From positions 202,391 to 266,390 of the forward strand of contig MU004203.1 of the NCBI GenBank assembly GCA_010093605.1: a stretch of 64,000 nucleotides of DNA, in the 5' to 3' direction. Source of the stretch: Lophium mytilinum (Eukaryota > Ascomycota > Dothideomycetes > Mytilinidiales > Mytilinidiaceae). Below, one piece after another: positions 31,585-40,617 of the stretch; position 1 is the stretch's first letter, and each line of letters starts with the position of its first letter. The position numbers were made by a program, and so were the translations under genes. The notes under the pieces are model-generated. The model searched no databases, was not told where the DNA came from, and worked only from the letters and a program-made list of their open reading frames with translations.

Positions 31585-32782
31585 ATGTCTTCCAACAACA
31601 ATAGCTCAACCAACAGAAAGGGCAAGAAGGGTCGCCGGGGCACGAACCGTGAAGGACGCCAGGGCCAGTCATCTCAACAACAGCATGGCCAGCAAGGGCT
31701 CTCAGGAGGCCATATCGTGCAGCCAACTGGCGCTCCGACTGGGTCTTTGAACCCCAATGCGTCAGCCTTCCTGCCGGCGTCTCTGCCGAGAAACCCCTAC
31801 CTCCATCCAAACGACCCACCCATCGTGCCAGCGTCGCTAGTCTCGCAAGGTATGTCAAATGTATCCTAATTAAGCAGTAAAAAGATCATAGTTGAAGACT
31901 TGCTGGCAACCCTACCACCATAGTCATTACTTGTCTAACTTCTATTCAGTGCGACGGACTCCCTCAGTGGCCAATACTCCTAGTGACTCCGATTCAAGCC
32001 CATACGTCCCTGGCCAGGGCCTGCGTTACCGGACTGCCAAACAGCTTCAGCAGGCCAGGACTCCTGCGGCTTCTTCCAGCCAACGACCTACACGCCAAGG
32101 TCCTCAGCAGGGCACCCCGTTGCCACGCAACTGGGAGAACCAAGACCAGAACCAGATTCAGCGACAAGCACAGCCTCCTACTCGCCCGCAGCGTGGCCAG
32201 CAGACGCATGGTCCAACGCAAAGCCCGCAGGAACCTCAAATACCCGTCACTGACCCGCGATACGTCCACGCGTGGGCTCCATCCACCACGTCCGGCGGCA
32301 GTCAGGTCGGAGGCTCCGTAGCCGCAGGAAATGCCACTCCGTCCAACAATCCGCCTCTACAAATGCCCGCCTCGCTCGCAAACCTCTTCAAACCCCCGCC
32401 CTCTGGCACTTCAACGCCCACAAACACCACTCTCAGCCTGCGCCGCTTCCTCGAAGAGCCTGGACGGCTCGTCTATGAACAGCAAATGCCCGCTCTCCGC
32501 CAGCTCATCATGCGCTTCATCACGTACGCGGAGCACGACCCCACCGGTCCGCCGAGAGCAGAGCGGGTGGCGATGCTGCGGGTGTATACGCGGGGTTTGA
32601 GCGATGCGGCGGTGGCGCAGAGGCTGGTGTATGCGGTGAGGGGATGGACGGATGAAGTGGAAGATGCGTTGCTGGTGGAGGTGATTCGGGAGGAGAGGGA
32701 GAAGCTTGGGAGAGAGGGGAGGGAGATGGAGGAAGCGGAGAATGAGAAGCGATTACGGGAGGAGGGGGAGGCTGGGGAGTAG
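31585..32782 (+). CDS. Hypothetical protein, Gln/Pro-rich with charged helix
   Basis: Exons 31585-31849 and 31950-32782 joined over a 100-bp intron (G|GTATGT donor, TCTAAC branch, ATTCAG acceptor, phase 1) give 365 residues. The N-terminus is basic and Gln/Gly-rich (KGKKGRRG); the middle is Pro/Gln/Ser-rich and disordered. The last ~130 residues are folded-looking: LSLRRFLEEPGRLVYEQQ, then LMR-type helices and a long Glu/Arg/Lys helix to the end. I do not recognise the family. No signal peptide or membrane segment. It may be a nuclear or RNA-associated protein by composition only. The coding strand is C-rich before and G-rich after about 32550. Confidence 0.62.
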
Positions 32783-33306
32783 AGCTGGCAAAGGTATGTT
32801 TACCCCTTATATTCGTCGGTTGCTGGGCTTTTAGTAATACGCAGCAGCACAGAGACGCGGCTTTGAGCATCAATAGCTATTGCGCATACTTCCCACGGAT
32901 CTTTGTTTTGGACGCCCTATCCACCTCAGTATCCGCTGCCTCTGATGTTCGGAGAGTTTTGAAACCAATTCTACAGCTATGGCCAGCCATGCTATCTACC
33001 GCCACCTCTGTTTCTACCTCTCCACTGGGATAGAAGGCCTATACCATCGCTCCTCCGCATGGCCCTTGTCCAAACCCATCCTTGCCGGGGTATTGGTATG
33101 GTTCCCTGGTTCGATTACTTGCTTTTTTGTTTTTTGATTGTAATAATCTCTTGTTCCCCTTTCCTGTAGTAGCCTAGCGTTTTGGTTATGTAGTAAGAGC
33201 GAACAGGAAGAAATGGTAATTAGTATGGCTTGTATGTTAAAGAATCGATATTAGATAATCCAGTCAGAGGAGGCTTGTGCGCTTGATAAGCTAAGCAAAT
33301 ACCGTA
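32783..33306. other. Intergenic, nothing recognised
   Basis: 3' flank of the hypothetical gene up to the MITE. Ordinary composition, no supported feature. Confidence 0.4.
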
Positions 33307-33798
33307 TTTGTCGGGTGCAAAACAGCACGGAATCCTTGGCACAACTCTCTGCCACACTAAAATAATTCTTAGGAATACCAACTATAAGATTTATTAATAG
33401 AATTAACTCTAAAAACTAATAAAGTATAGGTATAAGCTACTAGAGTATATTACCTAGGCTTTCCCTTCTATTAATTATTTTTAAGGGCGTAATTCTAGTT
33501 ATAGTAAGAAGATATAATAGGTGCCGCCCGCGGAAGATACCGCCCCCTGCTGCCCTATATTGCACCCCTGCTATACCCCTGCCGCCCGCCTTTTCTATAC
33601 CTTTCTTTACTAGAAATAACTTCTCTTCCTATAAATATTTAGAGCTTATACTTTTAAGATAAAGTAGGTAGTATATAAAGTAGCTTCTAGAGAAGTTTAA
33701 AGGTAATAACTCTATATTTATACCTTTTAGTTGTTAGAAAATGTGTAGTGTGGCAGAGAGTTTTGCCAAGGAATCCGTGCTGTTTTGCACCCGACAAA
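33307..33798. mobile_element. 492-bp MITE with 53-bp inverted repeats
   Basis: Terminal inverted repeats start TTTGTCGGGTGCAAAACAGC at 33307 and at 33798 (minus strand). They match over about 53 bp with two mismatches, ending in CTCTCTGCCACACTA. The left flank is TA; the right flank is TG where TA is expected. The interior is AT-rich and RIP-like except for a GC-rich patch (33515-33600). There is no coding capacity. The first ~35 bp of the TIR resemble the outer TIR at 40208/43974 (TTTGTCG, CAAAA-AGCAC, CTTGGC), so both belong to the same Fot1/pogo-like MITE family. Confidence 0.8.
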
Positions 33799-34124
33799 TG
33801 CGGGGGCACGTACAGAAGCTCGCAAGTGCCGCTAAAATACTATTTGCCCAAATATACCGTTCTTCAATCTTCAACTGACTCTCGTCCCAGAAAGTCCGCC
33901 ATTGACCAGGTCGTTATTTCTAGAAAAGGCGAAGATGATGAGCTATAAGGACCATGAATGGCCCCTGTGGCGCGGATGCATCGGGGCAGTGTGTCAAATG
34001 GAATGCTCTTACGCGCCGCCAAGGCCTGTGCCACCTTGCAGCTAACACCTTTTCTTCCCGCGCCGACCTGATCTCTCATAACAATGAACGCAGATCAGTA
34101 GATCCATTCACGTATCGCTCGATC
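33799..34124. promoter_or_regulatory. Upstream region of the broken F-box gene
   Basis: 326 bp between the MITE and the ATG at 34125. It would contain the promoter and leader of the F-box/ankyrin gene. The MITE therefore sits just upstream of, and may have changed, this promoter. No specific site is claimed. Confidence 0.35.
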
Positions 34125-36380
34125 ATGGCTTCAAATACACACCGCAATGGTCATTCGCCGACAAGCGGAGTGGATCCGGAGCGTACAGTCGGAAAGTACA
34201 GTAGCCAGCGTACAGTGGGTCTCGTACAGTCACCTGCACGCGTTTATTGTATCATGTCTACGTATATCAGGTCCCCCACCGCTTACCTTGTCACGCCGTG
34301 CGTGTATTATATCACGGTCTTAATCTTTTAAAACCTATAAAGCCTTGTACGCCTAGCATATACGCCTATTACATACGTCTATTAGGTTATTTCCCCTTGT
34401 TTGCCTCCTTAACCTTCCTAGCCCGCGCACCTCCGAGGACTAGGCAGGCTACAACTCCGGGGAAAGGTAAGGAAAACAAGGCTGATAAGTTGAGTGTTTC
34501 TAAGCGGCGGCGACCGTTAATTTCGCATACTAATAAGGCCCAGGCGCAGCCTGTATGAAAGTCTTAGAAGGCTAAGGAGTTAAAGAAAGGTAGTAAAAAG
34601 GTGATTTTTAAGGTTGTGATAATATATACACGCGACGTGATAAAAGGAACTGAATGGAATATAATATACGCGCGGCGTGATACAATAAACGCCTGCGGTG
34701 ACTGTACGAGACCCACTGTACGCTGGCTACTGTACTTTCCGACTGTACGCTCCGGATCCACTCCGGCCGACAAGGCTTCTCACAATACCAAACGAACTTC
34801 TCCTCGAAATAGCTTCCTCGCTCCGCCTCCCAGATCTCAGGCGCCTCAGTAGGGTCAATTGCCAGCTTTATTTCTTTACCAACGACTACCTAGCTCGATA
34901 TCGGTATAATTCCGGACTTGTCGCTCTGCCAAATGAAATCATACTCGAAATCGTGCAGCACCTGGGACGTCAGAAAGATCGTAGTAATCTCGCGCGAGCA
35001 AGCCAGAGGTTTTATCCACTCATCATGCACTACATAGTTCGTCACGACGTTCGACACGGCGGAAGCAGTCTGCTGAATTATGCAGCCAAGAAGAACCTTG
35101 GGGGAATGGCGCGCAATATCCTACATATAGGGGGGGACGTAAATACTCAACGTGGATGTCGAGTGGGTTTCGCGAAGAGGCAGCCAACCCCACTCGTGAC
35201 TGCAGCCTCACACGGACATAAAAAGATGGTCAGGATACTTCTGAAAACTGGCGCCAGTCATTTCGTTGATGGGATGCGGGTTCCGCTTGCGGTAGCCATA
35301 TCCAACCGACATGAGAATGTGGCTTTGATACTTTCCCAAGAGCTCGACTTCGGCGACATGTTTCTTACAAAGACAGGGCAAATGGTGTTCCAGATGGGTT
35401 GCGAGATGAAGCTTGTAAACTTAGTCTGCCACTATCTTGAACGGGGATCACACTGCGCGGAGAGTGTGAATGCCCCAAGATTGCATCCCCGCAGTACCGC
35501 CCTATACCGAACTCTCTTAAAGGATGCCAGCAAGGATATCCTTCTCAAGAGGGAGTTGCATGCCAATGCTTACCAGATTGTATTGATGCTCCTGCAGCAC
35601 GGCGCAAGTCCTGATATTCGCATTGGGGCTACGCGTTCACCACCCCTCACTGCCCGGGACATTGCCTCTAAGCACCCAGATCCACGGGTGAGGAACCTGC
35701 TTTTGAAAGCAACGCCTGCGACGGAATCTAAGGGGTCCCCACTGATTGGAAGACCTTGGATCTCGTTCAAAGATGGCCCCGTCGCATCTTACAACCCCTA
35801 TGCGGAAGCGTCAGTGTTTGAAAACAGCTGCTATGCTACATTGTGGGATTTCCTTGAAAGGCCGAATGTCGAAATTCCCCCTTTGATGGAAGAGGATGGA
35901 ACTGAAGATTGCATATTGGACGCTTCAGAGATTGCAAGCTTGGTGGATGGAGGAATGCGCGGTCTCAAAACGAAGCTGGAATCTATAGGGCCTCCTCCTT
36001 TATCGTTCTTCCCGCAACTTGGTAATGCGAAAGCGACTGAGCAGCAAGCTGCTAATGCTTTTTGGGCCAAGATACCGGTCCGGGCACGCTCAGGCGCGGC
36101 CTTGCTTCAAACGCCTAGCATGAGTGGCATGGGTGCTATTTCAAAGAATGTGAAGCGGTTGGAGGAGCCGGCAGAGACAGATCCCTTTCCACAACTGGGA
36201 CGACCAGGCCCAACGTCAAATGATACCGGAGAGGATTTCTGGGCCCGTTTCCCAAAGAATAAGGGTTTTCAAAGGATGAGTGAAAGTCAACAAACCCCTC
36301 CACACGAAGAAGGGAATGGCATGAATCGGTCTTTTCACAAATCGTCGAAGAAAAAGAAATGGGAGCCACTCCTGCTTTGA
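34125..36380 (+). pseudogene. Double-F-box/ankyrin gene broken by a MULE
   Basis: The gene starts with the ATG at 34125 (MASNTHRNGHSPT) and would continue at 34775 (RLLTIPNELLLEIAS) if the 600-bp element at 34166-34765 and one 9-bp duplication copy are ignored. That gives 548 codons with the frame preserved, which strongly supports the reconstruction. Two F-box motifs stand in tandem (IPNELLLEIA..LRLPDLRRLSRVN and LPNEIILEIVQHL..RSNLARASQRF). Ankyrin repeats follow (GSSLLNYAAKKN, TPLVTAASHGHKKMVRILLKTGA, PLAVAISNRHENVALIL). The C-terminal part is Pro/Ser-rich with two FWA[KR][IF]P motifs and a basic end. Intact family members probably select substrates for SCF ubiquitin ligases. As it stands, translation from 34125 runs into the element and stops near 34331. 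Downstream of the element the first Met lies past both F-boxes. Confidence 0.85.
34166..34765. mobile_element. 600-bp Mutator-like MITE (9-bp TSD)
   Basis: Inverted repeats begin CGGAGTGGATCCGGAGCGTA at both ends and match for about 70 bp perfectly and about 90 bp with small gaps. The flanks are a perfect 9-bp direct duplication GCCGACAAG (34157-34165 and 34766-34774). Long TIRs and a 9-bp duplication are diagnostic of the Mutator-like superfamily. Inside each TIR the motif TACAGT recurs four times at 14-18-bp steps, a possible transposase-binding array. The interior has no transposase. It sits in the coding sequence of the F-box/ankyrin gene. Confidence 0.88.
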
Positions 36381-37108
36381 AGGTACCGCCCCATGTCACT
36401 TGTACTTCGAACAAGCAAAAGCAAGGAGCGATGGGAGTTGAGTAATAAACCCTGATGCGCATAGCACAAGAGGGCAACAAAGGAATCGGGGGTCAAATTG
36501 CACGAAGGAAGAAACTTCTATAGTCTGAGGGATTCCTACCTGCTTCTCTCCTTCGTACTCAGCTCACTTACTGAATCAACCTTGACGCCTAAAACGTAAA
36601 AGCTAGTAAACGGCTACATTTATTATACTTATAAACCATCAAGATACCCTTACAGATGTTTCATACTTAATCTGCTATCATTAGATGAAAACTAGGATTC
36701 ATGACCGTTTCATCTTCACACGTGCACTAGTCAACATGAGAATATATATTACACTATCACGTGACACCTCTCCCTTTTTCCATCACTTAGAACCAACGTC
36801 TGCTCTGGGTATCTAGAATACAACTCCCTTCTTAGGCCTTAGCTAGATCCTCCGAGTACATATGATCTCGACAGTAAAAAAACCTCTCCGGCGCTAGTTC
36901 CTCAATTAGGAATACCCCATTCAGCTTCAGCCTTGCACTGCCCCACAGTCTCAGCCTTGTCGGACCACGCAGGAATCCACACCTCTTATACTAGACTGGA
37001 AGCTGCATTAGTCCTGCTGTCGTAACTCCTACAATCATCTCTCTAGGCGGTTTGCGAATGTCCAGCTCCCCAATATACTCGATCAGAGCTCTCTATCACT
37101 TCCACAAC
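36381..37108. other. Intergenic, nothing recognised
   Basis: 730 bp, somewhat AT-rich at 36590-36780. It holds the promoter of the HYD1-ART gene. An upstream in-frame ATG at 37058 gives an alternative start for that gene. Confidence 0.4.
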
Positions 37109-37612
37109 ATGGCAAACGCCATCATCCGGCCCCCAAGTCACTTATACCACTACATCAACAAGGCTGGCTACGGCAGCATCATTGCCTCACAGAAACCTCG
37201 AGCTTCTACCATTACGGGAGTGAGGAACACACATTACGGCAAAGGCGTATATTTCGCGTCAATAATTCCTCTCGACATACCCATTCTCGGCACCTACAAC
37301 TCGATCGAGCATATCTTCGGAAGCGTGAGTGTGTACGCCGTCGAGCATATGGCATACTATGTCGAAATAGAAGTGGACCCAGAGTGGTATGTTGCCGACG
37401 CTTTCGATCCCAAGCATGGGGTGGTGCAGGACATTTGGTTGGCCCCGGACTGGGCAGGAGAGGATGGGGAGCTTAGTATCCAGGGCCGGATTTACACGCA
37501 TGGGAAGACGACGATTGGATACGATTTAGATTGTATAGAGGATCAAACTAGAGCTGCGAATGATTATGCGTATTGTTTGGCGCAAAAGCGTTCCTATGAA
37601 GTCCACATGTAG
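37109..37612 (+). CDS. HYD1-type ADP-ribosyltransferase domain protein
   Basis: Single exon, 167 residues from the ATG at 37109, which has a good context (AACATGG). A longer 184-residue form would start at 37058. The motif order HLYHYINKAGYGSII (11-25), then THYGKGVYFAS (41-51), then an acidic strand YYVEIEVD (83-90) is that of the HYD1-signature ADP-ribosyltransferase fold. There H and Y bind NAD and a late acidic residue acts in transfer. Such domains occur as effector modules in bacterial polymorphic toxins and as standalone fungal proteins. No secretion signal is visible, so an intracellular role is equally possible. The target is unknown. Assignment rests on motif spacing alone. Confidence 0.65.
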   Translation: MANAIIRPPSHLYHYINKAGYGSIIASQKPRASTITGVRNTHYGKGVYFASIIPLDIPILGTYNSIEHIFGSVSVYAVEHMAYYVEIEVDPEWYVADAFDPKHGVVQDIWLAPDWAGEDGELSIQGRIYTHGKTTIGYDLDCIEDQTRAANDYAYCLAQKRSYEVHM

Positions 37613-38249
37613 AAGGACGGGTTAAGTGCTTTATGTTGCCAGACTTGATGTGTTTACAGAGAAGGAATGTACGGCATTGATTAGGGTTGATCTCCAATCG
37701 GATCTTGGCCAGCCAACAAGCAGGAATAGAATCGTGTTGCTTTTCATCATTATTCACATTCTTTTACATCTTTACTACACTCGCTTGCACCATCAGCTTC
37801 GGGTTTTCGCACGCTGCAAAGCCGGTGTCCCGCATCCGCTCTTTCGTTGTTGATTGGTATGGCTGCATCACGTTACGGGGTGCTACTGGTATATGCAGCT
37901 GTGGTTTATCGACGCGTTCTGAATGGCCACCATTCGACCAATCCTAACCGCCCCAGGGGACGATAACGAATTTTTAAAACCCCCTGTCTCGTGTTGCGCC
38001 TTTTGCCATCAAATAAGCTTCCGCAGCACTGCTTTCCGCGCATGATGTGCTGGCGCTTAGGGACTGCGGTGAGATCGCTGCGGTAGGGCCCCCTGCTGCC
38101 GGGCTAGTGAATGTCGGTGCCTAGCATCAACGCCTTTTAACCGCTCTTTCATGGCGTAATATCTTCTCCTTGACCGGAACGAACAGGGGTCTGAGACGGA
38201 CCTATCACATATTCAAGGGATTTCAAAGGGCGGCGACGCAGTTCTCCGA
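37613..38249. other. Intergenic, nothing recognised
   Basis: About 640 bp downstream of the HYD1-ART gene. No coding region is supported except that the frame of the next gene stays open upstream to about 38166, so a short upstream exon for it may lie here. Confidence 0.35.
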
Positions 38250-38657
38250 ATGCGTGAAGATGCAATGAAGGCTACTGCTCGACTGAAGAGAGACGAGGAG
38301 GGATACGATGTGCCTTATGTCTTAAAGACCAGAGGGGTTGGCTCTTCGATCCAGGCCTCCGACTATACTGAATGCACCAGGAAACATCACCGCTTATGCT
38401 CCTACTTTGAAAATGGTGAATTGAATGTCTTTCTCAGCCTTGCCCTCTCCGTCTCCCTCCTCGTCCACCTGGCGTCCAGTAGTATCAAGTTGTTGCTAGC
38501 GGGACTTTTTGTCCTTCTCGCGATCCTCGTATTTGCAATTTGCGTTGCCCGTACAGCCGTGCCACTGCTACGCAATGCACTCTTGGGATTTCTACAGGGA
38601 CAATGGGCTGAGTTCAAAGCAATTCTGCGTCAAACAGCTACATCGAGCTGTATATAA
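38250..38657 (+). CDS. Hypothetical membrane protein, possibly partial
   Basis: Open frame of 135 residues from ATG 38250. The first ~65 residues are soluble and charged. Then two hydrophobic segments follow (LNVFLSLALSVSLLVHLA and IKLLLAGLFVLLAILVFAICVA), and a short amphipathic tail ends in TATSSCI. The same frame is open upstream to 38166 (after a TAA), so a spliced upstream exon is possible. No family is recognised. It lies in the transposon-rich zone and may be a remnant. Confidence 0.35.
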   Translation: MREDAMKATARLKRDEEGYDVPYVLKTRGVGSSIQASDYTECTRKHHRLCSYFENGELNVFLSLALSVSLLVHLASSSIKLLLAGLFVLLAILVFAICVARTAVPLLRNALLGFLQGQWAEFKAILRQTATSSCI

Positions 38658-39808
38658 TTTCCTGATGGACCTACTTCGACCACTCATCAAAAAGGTTCGA
38701 CTTATATTCACGGGCGAGGATGGTCCGTACGAGGACGACATTTACACAAGTATATTACCTACAAATACTCACTCGCCAAATTGTAATATTCCCTGAGAGA
38801 AAAGCCCCAAAAAAGCTGTCATGATCGTCTCCTTCCCTTATGGCATGTCCTACTCCGCAATGAAAGCTACACTTAGACTACCGCTCCCCGACTCACATTT
38901 CATAGACTAGTAAAGCGACCAAAAGTCAAACATACCTCCCCTAATTCCTCCGACAATCTCGATCCGGCACTACACTCTCTGAATCGTCCCCCTCCGAGCA
39001 TGGGACGACCCGACTAAAATCCTTGCACAACGATTTCACAACAGGAAGTTTTGGGAGCTGATTGGACCCAGTGTCCGGCCGAAGGAAGGCGAGTGCGTGA
39101 GATTGAACGCCGAGAAAATTGAGAGTATCGATGGCATAGCGAAAGACGCGATTGTGTCGTATAGTAATGAATACGTGCTGGAACAATGAAACGCCTAAAT
39201 TACGCGTCTTCGTAGGAACGACTCCATTGCTACGAACTCTCTATAGTGTCCGTTAAACATATTTCACTGAAGTTGAGTCCAACTGCCTTACCTACGACTA
39301 TTCATGGCAATCATTTCCATGACCACAAGTGCAAAAGTCCCTCACTCCCAAAGTCTGCCAGTATTCAAACGCTTCGCACGCGCATTTCGGTGGTGGGCTG
39401 ATAGTTCCTACGAGGCATTTGCCCTTGTTTCGGTTCATATCTTTGTCTTTTCGTGGCTTTATGAACAATCTATGAATAAGGTGTGCGGGGAGATTGATTT
39501 TGATTTGATTGATAATGGCTGTAATTGTGGTAGGCTAACAAAACTATTGTTGAGGGGGATGGAGCTTTTATCTCATTCAGCCTGAATTGCAGCCTGCCTA
39601 CATGCCACGTCAAGGCTCGTCGGGCGTAATGAGACACCCAAAAAAGGGCGCACAAGGCGCTTTGATTCGACAAGGTGTGATGCGGAGTTCGCTGGCAACG
39701 CTGCAACCTATGGCAACAGATACGATTCGGGGCAGGGTAACATTGGCTTCTAGGCCTCTTAAGATGTCGCAGACCAGTCGTCGATTTGAGCCCAGATCCA
39801 GCCACCTG
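38658..39808. other. Accessory DNA, only weak open frames
   Basis: 1.15 kb with small frames only. The best is 39304-39585 (93 codons, ATG, one hydrophobic segment ALVSVHIFVFSWLY), with no motif. It is left uncalled. The stretch ends at the STAND/ankyrin relic. Confidence 0.3.
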
Positions 39809-40041
39809 ATGGACGGGCTCAGTGCCGCTGCCAGCATCATTGCTGTGGTGCAGCTAACCAGCAGCGTTATCTCATATTTGCACGACGTCAAGGACGCCCC
39901 AAAAGGAATGTGATAAGTGTATGATCTACTCGACACCGGCAGGGTCGACGCAGACTCGAAGGACAATGACGGCCGTTGTATGAGCCGTCTGATGGTAAAC
40001 AAGTCGACAGAGAGATTGGCCGTAGAGGGGGTGCTGCAGTG
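39809..40041 (+). pseudogene. Collapsed STAND/NLR-ankyrin gene relic
   Basis: The frame from ATG 39809 encodes MDGLSAAASIIAVVQLTSSV followed by YLHDVKDAPKG. This is the typical N-terminus of fungal STAND (NLR-like) and related ankyrin proteins. The frame then meets TGA and TAA at 39911-39916. Right after, still in the same frame, it reads LLDTGRVDADSKDNDGR (39926-39976), the signature of a fungal ankyrin repeat. The nucleotide-binding core and most repeats are therefore missing, and N- and C-terminal pieces are fused by a deletion. It ends about 165 bp before the MITE/Fot1 nest. Confidence 0.65.
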
Positions 40042-40617
40042 ACTGCAGAAACTACAAAGATTTGCGTAGTCATCCCATACCGCAGCTACTGAAGTGCGCT
40101 AAACTCTAATGCTGAGATACACCGCAGACCTGTTTCTAGGAATGGAAGTATAAAGAACTGAACAGTGTGGAAAAAAGGTGAAGTAAAAGAGTTACGACGC
40201 CAAAACAATTTGTCGAATTCAAAATAGCACAGAACGCTTGGCGCTTTTTCTCGGCGTTCCTCACCAAAATTTGTATAAGAACAGCAGGGAGCACCACCTA
40301 ATTAAATGCCAGCCTTTCAACGTCCCTTCAATTATATTAAGTAAGGCAGCTTACAATAAAGTAAGGTCATTTATGCGTGCTACAGGGCTATGTACTTTAT
40401 TTTCTAGTATCTAGTAAGTCTCGCAAACGAGATCCTCCGGGCATGTAATACTAAGAATAAACGCGTTGTAGTAAAACCCTCTCTATAATTTATTACTTTA
40501 AATTTATCTACTGCAGGTGCTTGCGCTTCTTCTACTTATAGTAGTCCTTAAGCTTAAGCAATAAGGGGGCTCTTCTTAGGTGCAAAGAAGACGCGTTCCT
40601 AGGTAGGATATGTAGTA

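Noticed and set aside
39304-39585. 93-codon ATG frame with one hydrophobic segment
   Set aside because: No motif or conserved pattern, and it lies in degraded accessory DNA.
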